Position numbers and translations under genes: made by a program
The notes under the pieces: generated by a model
The model's database searches: none
Seen by the model: only the letters and a program-made list of their open reading frames with translations
What the model was told of the DNA's origin: nothing
Assembly (NCBI GenBank): GCA_900545135.1
Contig: UQXL01000027.1
Location: forward strand, 1-32,001
Direction: 5' to 3'
DNA: 32,001 bases
Origin: an uncultured Eubacteriales bacterium
Lineage (GTDB): Bacteria; Bacillota; Clostridia; Peptostreptococcales; Anaerovoracaceae
In this document: positions 13,538 through 21,117 of the stretch, piece by piece
Position numbering within the stretch: the first letter of the stretch is position 1
Layout: every line of letters starts with the position of its first letter

Positions 13538-13552
13538 CCGCAAAATGCTATT

Positions 13553-13586
13553 TTACTGTCTTACGAGCACTGCCCTATAGCCGGGG
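13553..13586. other. attR: right end of the serine-recombinase element
   Basis: Element arm TTACTGTCTTACG (13553-13565) and CACTG, then core TATAGC (13576-13581), then chromosomal half CGGGG (13582-13586). GCCGGGG here pairs with CCCCGGC at 7937-7943 in the reconstructed empty site. The arm is the inverse of the left arm. Confidence 0.85.
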
Positions 13587-13596
13587 AAATACTTTT

Positions 13597-14586
13597 TTAT
13601 TCCCATAAATATTTCGGATATTTTCCGGAGTCTTTCATTGCCTGAATGGCTGCTGTAACGCTCTCTTTGTCCTCTTTGTAAGTCACGCCGTACCACTTGT
13701 CGGTAGAAGTCAGGACCTTGACCTGGGCCTTTCCCTCCTGGATGAGCGCGTCGACGACTTCAGGAAGAAAATATTCTCCTTTCTGAGGATTTTCTTTTAA
13801 AGCTTTGTCCAGGAAAGCGGGGAAACGCTTTTCCATTTCTTCTATCATGGACGGTGTAAAGCCCCAGAAGTTCATTGATACTATAGTGCCGGGCGAAAGC
13901 TCCTGCCATGAGCTTCCGTCGTCTTCTGTGTATACTATTCTCTCCCCTTGCCACTGTATCTTGGTGTGTTCCGTGATTTGCAGGAGATGGCCGTCGCTTG
14001 ATGTGCGGCACACACCGCGTGAGACATAGCCGTTTTCGGTTAATGTGTTCTCTATTTGATAGCCGACCATGCAGTATTGATATTTTGGGGTGCTGCCGGT
14101 GAACCCACGGCTGTCAGTGCTGCCAGAGCTGCCGGTGCTTTCTGACGGAACCTGAGAGCCCTCCTGTACACTGGTCAGGAATTCGTATATATGCTTGAAA
14201 GCCTCAGGACCATAATAGTCGTCTGCGTTTATTACAGCCATAGGAGCGTCTGCACATTTCCTGGCCGCCAGAACTGCATGGGCAGTACCCCATGGTTTTT
14301 TTCTGCCCTCCGGAACGGAATACCCTGCCGGAAGATCATCGAGCTCCTGGAAAGCGTATTCTACGGCTATTTTTTTACCTGCCCTGTCGTCTATCAGTTT
14401 TCTGAAGTCCTCTTCGTTTTCTTTTTTTATTATAAAAACAACTTTTTCAAATCCTGCCTGGACAGCGTCGTAGAGAGAAAAGTCCAAAATTATTTCTCCC
14501 TCATGGCTGACCGGTTCTATCTGCTTTAAGCCCCCGAAGCGGCTGCCCATACCTGCTGCCATTATGACTAAGATTGGTTTTTTCAT
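13597..14586 (-). CDS. NTP-transferase family sugar nucleotidyltransferase
   Basis: Probable cytoplasmic enzyme that activates a sugar phosphate with a nucleoside triphosphate; the substrate is not predictable. The 329-residue product opens MKKPILVIMAAGMGSRFGGL with K21, the signature nucleotide-binding loop. It has GTAHAVLAAR (100-109) and the metal-binding NADDYYG (120-126), and a C-terminal DKWYGVTY. Residues 142-168 are a Ser/Gly/Thr-rich insertion (ESTGSSGSTDSRGFTGST) built from short DNA repeats and probably a surface loop. The start has AGGAG 12 bases upstream. Its terminator is interrupted by the mobile element: the stop codon at 13597 is 10 bases from the split hairpin. Confidence 0.88.
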   Translation of the reverse strand: MKKPILVIMAAGMGSRFGGLKQIEPVSHEGEIILDFSLYDAVQAGFEKVVFIIKKENEEDFRKLIDDRAGKKIAVEYAFQELDDLPAGYSVPEGRKKPWGTAHAVLAARKCADAPMAVINADDYYGPEAFKHIYEFLTSVQEGSQVPSESTGSSGSTDSRGFTGSTPKYQYCMVGYQIENTLTENGYVSRGVCRTSSDGHLLQITEHTKIQWQGERIVYTEDDGSSWQELSPGTIVSMNFWGFTPSMIEEMEKRFPAFLDKALKENPQKGEYFLPEVVDALIQEGKAQVKVLTSTDKWYGVTYKEDKESVTAAIQAMKDSGKYPKYLWE

Positions 14587-14635
14587 CGGTGCTACACTCC
14601 TAAATTTTAATTATCTTTGGTTTGTTCGCGTATAT

Positions 14636-14641
14636 TTTATA
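14636..14641 (-). promoter_or_regulatory. Possible -10 box of the nucleotidyltransferase gene
   Basis: Minus-strand TATAAA at 14641-14636, about 50 bases before the start. A TTGCGG 15 bp further up is a poor -35. It is divergent from the promoter at 14647-14675, so the two genes share a short control region. Confidence 0.35.
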
Positions 14642-14646
14642 ACAAC

Positions 14647-14675
14647 TTTACCAAAGCCGCAAGTTTATGTATAAT
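14647..14675 (+). promoter_or_regulatory. Promoter of the DUF2148 gene
   Basis: TTTACC (14647-14652), 17-bp spacer, TATAAT (14670-14675). The start codon is 168 bases further on, so the mRNA has a long leader (about 14682-14843) that is strikingly richer in GC than its surroundings and made of short GGCGG-type repeats. No known riboswitch was recognised in it. Confidence 0.65.
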
Positions 14676-14843
14676 TAAAATATATTGGAAAACATGAACC
14701 AGCCGTGAAAATGCGTGGAGACCAGCTCCGGTTTCGGCGGGTTGCGGTCAGAATAAGGCGGTCGGCGGCAGCGATGAATTAGTCGGGACAGACGGCGAGG
14801 CGGCCGGCAGCGGCAGAAGACGATAAAAGAGAGGTGCAAAAGC

Positions 14844-15392
14844 ATGATAAAGACGATGGAACAATCAGAAAGAGATACGATCTTAAGAGTTGCGGACCTT
14901 ATGGTTACAGCAGCTAAGACTGCGCCTAAGGGCAGCGGCAAAGACACGGTAGTGGCAGCCGTGGTTACGGGTGAAGAAAAAGCAAAGCTGGCGAAAGCGA
15001 TGAAAGAGCTGGGTGAAGAATATGAAGAGGCTTTCATAGTCAGAGACGCAGGAAATGTCAATGCCAGCGAGTGTGTGGTGCTGATAGGGTGCAAAGATAC
15101 GCCTTTTGGCCTTAACAACTGCAGAATGTGCGGTTTTGAAAATTGTGCAGAAATGAAAAAAGCCGGCACCAACTGTGTGTTCAACGTGACCGACCTTGGT
15201 ATCGCTATAGGTTCCGCCGTTTCCGTAGCGGCAGATAACAGAATTGACAATCGCGTAATGTATTCCGCAGGAAAAGGGGCTATCAAAATAGGGCTTTTTT
15301 CTGAAAATGTAAAGATATGCTATGGCATACCGCTGAACGCTACATCCAAAAGCATCTATTTTGATAGGAATCCCGAAGCAGTCCTGCTGTAG
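14844..15392 (+). CDS. DUF2148 ferredoxin-like domain protein
   Basis: A 182-residue protein of the DUF2148 family, thought to bind an iron-sulfur cluster and common in anaerobes. The cysteine set lies in the middle: GCKDTPFG, then CRMCGFENCAEM with C-x2-C-x4-C, then C at a GTNCVFN stretch. A glycine-rich LGIAIGSAVSVAADNRIDNR follows, typical of the family. GAGAGGTG lies eight bases before ATG. It is a single-gene unit with its own promoter and long GC-rich leader, divergent from the nucleotidyltransferase. The cellular role is unknown. The cluster ligands are seen directly; cluster binding is inference. Confidence 0.85.
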   Translation: MIKTMEQSERDTILRVADLMVTAAKTAPKGSGKDTVVAAVVTGEEKAKLAKAMKELGEEYEEAFIVRDAGNVNASECVVLIGCKDTPFGLNNCRMCGFENCAEMKKAGTNCVFNVTDLGIAIGSAVSVAADNRIDNRVMYSAGKGAIKIGLFSENVKICYGIPLNATSKSIYFDRNPEAVLL

Positions 15393-15670
15393 GTGTGTGT
15401 ATTGTTTGTAAAAAGCTTGCAATTACTGTCCCTTACCTTGCAAGGCTGGATCGAAATCCGATGATTTGAGGTACGGTGACTGAAAACAGCCCTGCGCTTG
15501 TAAGGATATTTAATTATGTGGCTTTTATGTAACAAAGTATACCAGAAGCAGGAAAGAAAATCTTTGTATAATATACAAAAAAATAAGAAATTTCTTTGGA
15601 AAAAATACAAAAAACGGACTTTGCGCAAAAATTTATCAGCTGAAAGGCCTGTCAGCCAGCTGCCGACCGG
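15393..15670. other. Intergenic region without a gene; one inverted repeat
   Basis: This 278-base gap separates convergent genes. TTTGTAT-AAT-ATACAAA (15563-15579) is a perfect 7-bp inverted repeat and a possible regulator site. CCTTGCAAGG near 15440 is a small palindrome. No intrinsic terminator with a clear T-run and no reading frame of quality is seen. Confidence 0.4.
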
Positions 15671-16831
15671 CTATAAAAACTGATTGAGCATGTATATCTT
15701 TATGGCGATGGAGAGATTTTCGCTGAATTCTTTCTCATTGCTGCTCGGGTCAAGAAGCTCGTGCATTTTGGAGAGCCTGTATCTGACCGTGTTTTTATGG
15801 CAAAATAATTTTTCGGCTGTTTTGTCCAGATCGCCGCGGCAGAGAGTGTATATGCGAGCCGTCTGAAGCAGCTCCGTTTCTCCGGAAAGCAGAGGAGCCA
15901 GATATTCTTCCATGTAGTTGATGACCACCGGACTGTTCATTTCCGGAGCCACCAGCCTGTATATTCCCAGCTCTTCGTAATAGCGCAGGGGAGTTTCCTC
16001 GATGACAGCTATGTTCTTGGCCCAGAAGGCTTCTCTGATGGCCTTTCCGAAACCATCGGCGGTCATTCGTATTGTGCTTATGCCGCAGAAAAACTTGGAC
16101 TTATCCAGATGGAAGGTCAGAGCCGCGTCCTCAAAAAGAGCGTCGAATCTGCTTTTGCAAGGATCCTCCTGGCTTAACAAGATAAAATAGCTGTCGTTGT
16201 ACTTGCAGCAGGCTACTTTCTTGTTGAGCTTTTCGTGGCCCTGTATTTTTCTTACAAGAGCGGTCACCTGTTCTTCTGAAGCGTTGGCAGAATCCCTTAT
16301 GCAAATTGCTCTGATATATTTTTTTAGTCTGATATTGATTTTTTTACAGAGCTTAGCCTCTTCTTTAAGAGTCATGTCCTCTTTTATGACTCTGGCCAAA
16401 TCGGTCTCTATAGCATTGATATTTTCTGTTGCCGTAAGAATTTGACGCACGGAAAGGATTACGTCCTCAAAGAATTCATCTCCGCCGAATTCCAGGATAG
16501 GAAAGTTATTGGCATTGGCAAAATCTATCGCCTCTTTCGGCAGCTCTTTGATGAGAACCGGCTTATAGGCCAGGCAGCTTACGTTGAAAGCGTGAAGCCT
16601 CTTGACCGCATCTGTTATCAGGCCGGGATTGTCCTTGGCGAAAAGCAGACTTGTCATAGTTATGCTCTTGCCGTCGAAGACGTGCTCCCTTTCCATATCA
16701 GCGCCCTGAACGAATTCAAAGTCAAGCATTTCCGTGGTCTCTATCGGATTGTTCAGGCCGCCGGCTCCTGCTACCAGCTTAAATCCGGCGAAAATGGGGA
16801 GATTAAATAGGTCTTTTACCGTGAGTTTCAT
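15671..16831 (-). CDS. PucR-family transcriptional regulator
   Basis: A 386-residue cytoplasmic activator of the PucR/CdaR type. The N-terminal PucR domain (about 1-125) opens LTVKDLFNLPIFAGFKLVAG. A central GGDEF-like sensory region follows. The C-terminal HTH_30 domain (about 325-380) has LLQTARIYTLCRGDLDKTAE and CHKNTVRYRLSKMHELL, characteristic of the family. AAAGGAG lies nine bases before ATG. Relatives regulate purine, sugar-acid or amino-acid catabolism, but the target here is not apparent: neighbours are a truncated NADAR gene and cysK on the same strand. The 36-base gap to the NADAR fragment suggests read-through transcription, or a promoter inside that fragment. Confidence 0.9.
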   Translation of the reverse strand: MKLTVKDLFNLPIFAGFKLVAGAGGLNNPIETTEMLDFEFVQGADMEREHVFDGKSITMTSLLFAKDNPGLITDAVKRLHAFNVSCLAYKPVLIKELPKEAIDFANANNFPILEFGGDEFFEDVILSVRQILTATENINAIETDLARVIKEDMTLKEEAKLCKKINIRLKKYIRAICIRDSANASEEQVTALVRKIQGHEKLNKKVACCKYNDSYFILLSQEDPCKSRFDALFEDAALTFHLDKSKFFCGISTIRMTADGFGKAIREAFWAKNIAVIEETPLRYYEELGIYRLVAPEMNSPVVINYMEEYLAPLLSGETELLQTARIYTLCRGDLDKTAEKLFCHKNTVRYRLSKMHELLDPSSNEKEFSENLSIAIKIYMLNQFL

Positions 16832-16867
16832 AAGCCAGACTCCTTTCGCAGGGTTTCAAAATAAAAA

Positions 16868-17158
16868 TTAAAGCTTGTTTCGCACCGCCATCAGCGTATA
16901 ACCAAGTAAATTCTGGCCGTTCCAATAGCTCTCATCATATCCGGATACGAGCCGCCCGAGTTCTTTAATGCGCGAGACATCCTCACAGGCGAGAATTTCG
17001 GCGGCAGTAGCATTGTCAGTGAAGATGATTGCTTTTCGGTACATCATATATTGTTCCATTGAAGAGAAAGAAATTCCATTTATGGAGAATGGGGAAATAT
17101 ACCAGTTGCTTAAATAACCGTTTTCTTCATCAGAATTGTGAAAACAAAGTATCGTCAT
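16868..17158 (-). pseudogene. C-terminally truncated NADAR (YbiA-like) protein
   Basis: NADAR proteins act on ADP-ribose-linked or riboflavin-pathway intermediates as N-glycosidases. The 96-residue frame shows the N-terminal two thirds of the fold: CFHNSDEENGYLSNWYISPF, then FSSMEQYMMYRKAIIF, then ILACEDVSRIKELGRLVSGY and the W of ESYWNGQ. Family members usually run to about 150 residues with a further KF-x-QN helix region; here the frame diverges after residue 82 and stops. The start overlaps the preceding small frame as TAATG, with GGGAGAG upstream. The gene is probably inactive, unless a short form works. Confidence 0.7.
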
Positions 17159-17361
17159 TATTCTCTCCCAACTTTTTGTACTGCCAAATCCAACTCCAAG
17201 TCGTGCAGTCCAGAGTACGCCTTTTTCAAGAAATCCAAGGGAACTTTCTCTATCACTTCGCAGCTGGGTATATTGTAATACCACTGATAATAAGCGTAGA
17301 ATCCACCTATCCAATCGGGCATAAAGCCATCGAGAGCCTTTCCCGTAGTCGTGTTTTTCAT
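17158..17361 (-). CDS. Small unrecognised protein before the NADAR fragment
   Basis: A 67-residue frame with a dense aromatic stretch (MPDWIGGFYAYYQWYYNI) followed by FLKKAYSGLHDLELDLAVQK. It reads like a real protein segment, but I cannot name the family. It starts four bases after the cysK stop with GGAG touching the ATG, too close to act as a normal ribosome binding site; a TTG four codons earlier overlaps the cysK end. It may be a fragment of a larger gene joined to cysK by deletion, or be translated by coupling from cysK. Its stop overlaps the NADAR start, so the two form a pair. Confidence 0.5.
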   Translation of the reverse strand: MKNTTTGKALDGFMPDWIGGFYAYYQWYYNIPSCEVIEKVPLDFLKKAYSGLHDLELDLAVQKVGRE

Positions 17362-17365
17362 CTCC

Positions 17366-18292
17366 TTATACAAACATCGGTGTGGAGAGATAGCGGTCTC
17401 CCGTGTCAGGCAGGAAAGCCACTATATTCTTGCCCTCGTTTTCAGGACGGCTGGCAGCAACGACGGCAGCATGCACGGCAGCCCCTGACGTTATTCCTAC
17501 GAGAACTCCCTCCTTTGCAGCGATAAGGCGGCCTTTGCTGTAAGCGTCCTCATCTGAAACAGTTAAGATTTCGTCATAGACAGACGTGTCGAGGATAGAT
17601 GGAATAAAATTCGCCCCTATTCCCTGAAGCCCGTGAGGACCTGCTTTGCCCTGAGAAAGCAGCGGCGAGCGGGAAGGCTCGACGGCGATGATTTTTATTT
17701 GAGGATTCTTTTCCTTGAGGTATCTGCCGGCACCTGTTATCGTTCCGCCTGTGCCTACGCCGGCGACGAAAATATCTATTTTTCCGTCCAGTGCGTCGTA
17801 GATTTCGGGGCCGGTAGTCTCATAATGAATCTTCGGATTTACAGGGTTGTCAAACTGACCCGGAATGAAGCTGCCCTCCGTCTGAGCGGCCAGCTCTTCG
17901 GCCTTTTCAACGGCTCCCTGCATGCCCCTGGCGCCCTCAGTCAAAACCAGCTGAGCTCCATAAGCTTTCAGGAGATTCCTTCTCTCAACGCTCATAGTAT
18001 CAGGCATGGTCAGGATGACCTTGTATCCCTTTGAAGCGGCCGCTGAAGCAAGACCTATGCCGGTGTTGCCGCTGGTAGGCTCTATTATCACGGAGCCGGG
18101 CTTGAGGATACCGCGTTTTTCTGCGTCCTCGATCATGGCAAGCCCCACCCTGTCCTTGGCGCTTCCTGCCGGATTGAGAGCTTCCAGCTTACCGTAGAGC
18201 TGAGCCTTGAGGCCGAACTCCTTTTCAATTGAATTAAGCCTTACGAGAGGCGTATTTCCCACTAACTGAGTGATATTATCATAGATTTTCAT
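17366..18292 (-). CDS. cysK: Cysteine synthase A (O-acetylserine sulfhydrylase)
   Basis: Makes L-cysteine from O-acetylserine and sulfide with pyridoxal phosphate. Opening IYDNITQLVGNTPLVRLNSI is typical, the PLP lysine is in NPAGSAKDR, the substrate loop is PTSGNTGIG and the phosphate-binding loop GVGTGGTITG. It ends FLPDTGDRYLSTPMF. From the ATG at 18292 the product is 308 residues, normal length; a GTG three codons earlier is closer to AAAGGA and is possible. The start lies inside the end of the PAP2 gene (14-base overlap), so translation may be coupled. No T-box or CymR-type leader is visible because the gene has no intergenic leader. Confidence 0.95.
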   Translation of the reverse strand: MKIYDNITQLVGNTPLVRLNSIEKEFGLKAQLYGKLEALNPAGSAKDRVGLAMIEDAEKRGILKPGSVIIEPTSGNTGIGLASAAASKGYKVILTMPDTMSVERRNLLKAYGAQLVLTEGARGMQGAVEKAEELAAQTEGSFIPGQFDNPVNPKIHYETTGPEIYDALDGKIDIFVAGVGTGGTITGAGRYLKEKNPQIKIIAVEPSRSPLLSQGKAGPHGLQGIGANFIPSILDTSVYDEILTVSDEDAYSKGRLIAAKEGVLVGITSGAAVHAAVVAASRPENEGKNIVAFLPDTGDRYLSTPMFV

Positions 18293-18923
18293 GTTTTTCA
18301 CACATCCTTTCCAATATTGAAATAGCTATCGCCAAAATTGCCGCTCCTATCAGCATGCCGCACAAAACGTCGGTGGCCCAGTGAACGCCGACATACAGCC
18401 TGCTGGGACCGATAAGCAGCATCAGACATGTGCATACTGCTGAAAGAGCTGTCTTCAGCTTTTCGTTTTTGCAGTGCGTTCTTATCAGATACAAGAGCAA
18501 GCCGTATACTATGACCGAAGAAACGGAATGACCGCTGGGAAACGAGTAACCTCCCTGTTCCACCAGGTGAATTGCTTCATCCGGGCGGGCTCTTAAGAAA
18601 AGATGTTTCATCGGTTTATATATGGAGACTCCGCCTATCGCCGCCAGAGAAACGGGAAGTCCGTAGGTTTTTCTGTTGGGCAGGATAAGCAGGAATAAGC
18701 ACAGAGCGACTATAGTAACAGTATCTCCGCAATGAGTCAGAGCAATTACAATTATATTTAAAAAATTTCCCCTTATGGAGACGAACCAGTCTCTGACAGC
18801 CAGGTCCACAGCCAGCGGCTGCGAATCGCCTGCATATACGAGATAAGCTATGACGGCGGCCATAGCAAGTCCGGCGGCAGCGCAGGCGATGAGCCCGCGA
18901 CCTGAAATTTTATTTTTATTCAT
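18279..18923 (-). CDS. PAP2-family membrane phosphatase
   Basis: A 214-residue integral membrane protein of the phosphatidic acid phosphatase 2 superfamily, dephosphorylating a lipid or isoprenoid phosphate at the membrane surface; undecaprenyl or phosphatidylglycerol phosphate are candidates. The three signature motifs are intact: KHLFLRARP, PSGHS and SRLYVGVHWATD. Five to six hydrophobic segments are seen. GGAG lies 12 bases before the start. It is divergent from plsC, another lipid gene, and overlaps cysK. The exact substrate cannot be read from sequence. Confidence 0.92.
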   Translation of the reverse strand: MNKNKISGRGLIACAAAGLAMAAVIAYLVYAGDSQPLAVDLAVRDWFVSIRGNFLNIIVIALTHCGDTVTIVALCLFLLILPNRKTYGLPVSLAAIGGVSIYKPMKHLFLRARPDEAIHLVEQGGYSFPSGHSVSSVIVYGLLLYLIRTHCKNEKLKTALSAVCTCLMLLIGPSRLYVGVHWATDVLCGMLIGAAILAIAISILERMCEKHENL

Positions 18924-19060
18924 ATTATAAAATCTCCAAATTACTTTTGTTTCATTATATACTTTTTTTGTGGAAAATACTATATGTTTATGTTACAATA
19001 AATCGTCGATTACAGACTAAAGATCATAGACTAAACCCGCAGGATAAGAGAGGACAAGAT

Positions 19061-19786
19061 ATGAAATTGTTTAATAATATAGCAGGCCTGGGCTTTATCG
19101 CGCTTACTCTGACCACCCTGAGAGGACATAAGCGCAGGATAGAGCAGTACAAGAGAGAAGATAAAAAAGAAGAAGAGAGAGAAGTGATACTGGACGCATG
19201 CCATTATTGGTCTGACCAGATAATAAAACATTTCAACGTCGATATACAGGTGGTCAATCCCGAAAATCTTCCGGAAAAAGGCCCTGTGGTCTACGTTTCA
19301 AACCATCAGTCATACGCCGATATACTGACTCTGCTTAACGTGATCAAACATCAGGTGGGATTCATCGCCAAGGAAGAGCTGGCCAAGATACCTGTGTTTT
19401 CAAAGTGGATTCTGAGGATAAGGAGCTTGTTCATAATAAGGGCGGACACCAGAGAATCACTCAAGACCATAAGCGAGGGAGCTAACATGATCAAGGACGG
19501 ATACTCGCTGATAATTTTTCCCGAGGGTACGAGAAGCAGAGGCGGAGAAATGGCCTCTTTCAAGCCGGGAAGCCTTAAGCTGGCCACCAAGGCCAGAGCC
19601 ACGATAATCCCTATAACCATAAACGGAAGCTACAAGATGTATGAGGAGACGGGAGAAATAAAGAAAAATACCAAAATAGAAGTCATCGTCCACGAGCCTG
19701 TAGATACAGCCAAGATGGACAGAAAAGAGCTGGGGGAACTCAGCGACCGACTGGAAGAAACCATTAAAAAAGCCGTGCATGATTAG
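19061..19786 (+). CDS. plsC: 1-acyl-sn-glycerol-3-phosphate acyltransferase
   Basis: Adds the second acyl chain in phosphatidic acid synthesis at the membrane. The 241-residue product has the acyltransferase motifs NHQSYADIL (the H-x4-D catalytic pair), a basic IRSLFIIRADTRES region and FPEGTRSR. An N-terminal hydrophobic stretch (about 5-20) may anchor it. ATG at 19061 follows GAGAGG by eight bases; an open extension 38 codons upstream has no ribosome binding site and lies in the promoter region. A TACAAT box at 18994-18999 is a possible -10. The gene ends within a bidirectional terminator shared with the convergent protease gene. Confidence 0.92.
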   Translation: MKLFNNIAGLGFIALTLTTLRGHKRRIEQYKREDKKEEEREVILDACHYWSDQIIKHFNVDIQVVNPENLPEKGPVVYVSNHQSYADILTLLNVIKHQVGFIAKEELAKIPVFSKWILRIRSLFIIRADTRESLKTISEGANMIKDGYSLIIFPEGTRSRGGEMASFKPGSLKLATKARATIIPITINGSYKMYEETGEIKKNTKIEVIVHEPVDTAKMDRKELGELSDRLEETIKKAVHD

Positions 19787-19796
19787 CACGGCTTTT
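19768..19796. terminator. Bidirectional terminator between plsC and the HtrA-type gene
   Basis: AAAAGCCGTGC-ATGATTA-GCACGGCTTTT has an 11-bp perfect stem ending in A/T runs on both sides. It includes the last codons and stop of plsC and lies 13 bases past the convergent protease stop. Confidence 0.92.
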
Positions 19797-19809
19797 GATA
19801 AGAATGGAC

Positions 19810-21012
19810 TTATTTATTAACCTCATTGGAATCCTGCAGGGTCACCTCTATTTCCTGCATCTGATCGTTTCTGACGATCGTCAGCTTCACTTTGTCGCCG
19901 ACTTCGTGCTCCTGGATGCGGCGCACGAGCATGTCTGAGCTGGTTACCTTTTCCCCATCGATCATATAGATCAGGTCTCCCGCCTGCAGTCCGGCTTTTT
20001 CCGCATTTTCCCCCGTAACCTCTTTGATGTATACTCCCGTAACATCTACGCCGTATTTCATGGCTTCAGAGGCGGAAGTAAGGTCAATGATAGTTACGCC
20101 TGCAGCCGGTCTGCCTTCCACATAACCGTTTTCAATGAGAGAATCCGCAACTTCTTTGACGGTGTTGACAGGTATGGCAAAGCCGAGGCCCTCAACGTCG
20201 GAACCGGAAGATTTGGCTACTACCAGTCCGATGAGGTTGCCGTATTGGTCGAATACGCCTCCGCCGGAATTGCCTGGATTGATGGAAGCGCTTATCTGCA
20301 GAAGAGTCATGCTCTTTCCCTCCAGCGTTATCTCTCTTTCAAGACCGCTGATTATACCGTCAGTGGCGGTTCCGGCCAGAGTTCCGAGAGGGTTTCCTAT
20401 GGCTACTGCCAGGTCTCCCACATTGAGCTCGGAGCTGTCTCCGAGAGTTACCGGAGTCAGATTGTCCGCGTCGATCTTAAGGACGGCTACATCAGACTGC
20501 TCGTCTGTGGACACCAAAGTAGCGTCGTAAGTCGTTCCGTCATGCAAAGTTACTTCGATTGTGCTTGCTCCGTCTATTACATGGTTGTTGGTGAGAATAT
20601 ATCCGTCTTTGCTGTAGACGATTCCGCTTCCCGCGCCCTCAGTCACATATTGGCGCGCCCATGAATCTGTTGAGACAGAGCCTGTTGTGATAGCCACAAC
20701 TGAGTTTTCGTTTTTGGCGATGATCTCTTGAATCGACAACTCGCTGCCCGTAGCTTTTGTCAAATTGTAATTTGTCGCATTCAATGCTTTGCTTTGCGAG
20801 TTGTTACCGAACAAAGCGGAGGAAAAAGCGAAAGCTCCGGCCCCTATGGCGGCTGAGAATATCATCGCTGTTATTAGAGTAAAAATGAAGAATTTTTTGG
20901 TCACATATTTGTCTTTTGCTTTAGTTTTTTTCTTTTTTTCCGGTATGGTGAAATTTACCGGGGATTCAGTGACCTCGTCGTTATTTCCGGGGAATTTGTT
21001 CCAATCATCCAT
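19810..21012 (-). CDS. HtrA/DegP-type membrane-anchored serine protease
   Basis: Envelope quality-control protease, 400 residues. A basic cytoplasmic N-terminus (KKKKTKAKDK, 26-35) precedes one transmembrane segment (about 41-63), so the catalytic part faces outward. The trypsin-like domain carries His144 (NNHVIDG), Asp174 (SDVAVLK) and Ser249 (NPGNSGGG). One PDZ domain follows (about 300-395, with AGLQAGDLIYMIDGEKV). The residues before the active site read QISASINPGNSGG where many relatives have QTDAAINPGNSGG, a small deviation. AAAGGAGGT is the ribosome binding site. It is a single gene, convergent with plsC and divergent from the phosphohexomutase. Confidence 0.93.
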   Translation of the reverse strand: MDDWNKFPGNNDEVTESPVNFTIPEKKKKTKAKDKYVTKKFFIFTLITAMIFSAAIGAGAFAFSSALFGNNSQSKALNATNYNLTKATGSELSIQEIIAKNENSVVAITTGSVSTDSWARQYVTEGAGSGIVYSKDGYILTNNHVIDGASTIEVTLHDGTTYDATLVSTDEQSDVAVLKIDADNLTPVTLGDSSELNVGDLAVAIGNPLGTLAGTATDGIISGLEREITLEGKSMTLLQISASINPGNSGGGVFDQYGNLIGLVVAKSSGSDVEGLGFAIPVNTVKEVADSLIENGYVEGRPAAGVTIIDLTSASEAMKYGVDVTGVYIKEVTGENAEKAGLQAGDLIYMIDGEKVTSSDMLVRRIQEHEVGDKVKLTIVRNDQMQEIEVTLQDSNEVNK

Positions 21013-21117
21013 AAATAAGACCTCCTTTTAAGCAAATTATATTCGCTGTTTGTGTATTTTCTGTGTAAAAAAAATGGGAAATATGATAAAATATATTATT
21101 AAAATTATAAAGATTGT
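21013..21117. promoter_or_regulatory. Divergent control region, HtrA-type protease / phosphohexomutase
   Basis: Very AT-rich. On the minus strand TATAAT lies about 30 bases before the protease start. On the plus strand TGTAAA, a 17-bp spacer and TAAAAT (near 21083) could serve the mutase. The mutase start has no obvious Shine-Dalgarno sequence. -35 boxes are weak on both sides. Confidence 0.4.

Larger units (their letters stand above)
7947..13581. mobile_element. 5.6-kb serine-recombinase element inserted in a terminator loop
   Basis: The element is bounded by the direct repeat TATAGC (7947-7952 and 13576-13581) and the inverted arms CGTAAGACAGTAA (7961-7973) and TTACTGTCTTACG (13553-13565). 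Joining the inner ends gives a near-palindromic attP-like site; joining the outer ends gives CCCCGGC-GCATATA-GCCGGGG, a terminator on the minus strand followed by ATTTTATTTT. Contents: XRE regulator, helicase-nuclease, TnpW-like protein and large serine recombinase, all on the plus strand. Both ends carry hairpins that would insulate it. No relaxase or conjugation gene is present, so transfer would need help. Confidence 0.85.

Noticed and set aside
14675..15422. Minus-strand frames opposite the DUF2148 gene
   Set aside because: They overlap a well-supported plus-strand gene with promoter and ribosome binding site, and show no start signal or domain.
15430..15470. tRNA-like sequence (CCTTGCAAGG followed by GGATCGAAATCC)
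   Set aside because: The T-arm resemblance is suggestive, but the anticodon stem does not pair and no acceptor stem or D-arm can be built.
18947..19060. 38-codon N-terminal extension of PlsC
   Set aside because: It crosses the likely promoter (TACAAT at 18994) and has no ribosome binding site; the ATG at 19061 has one and matches family length.
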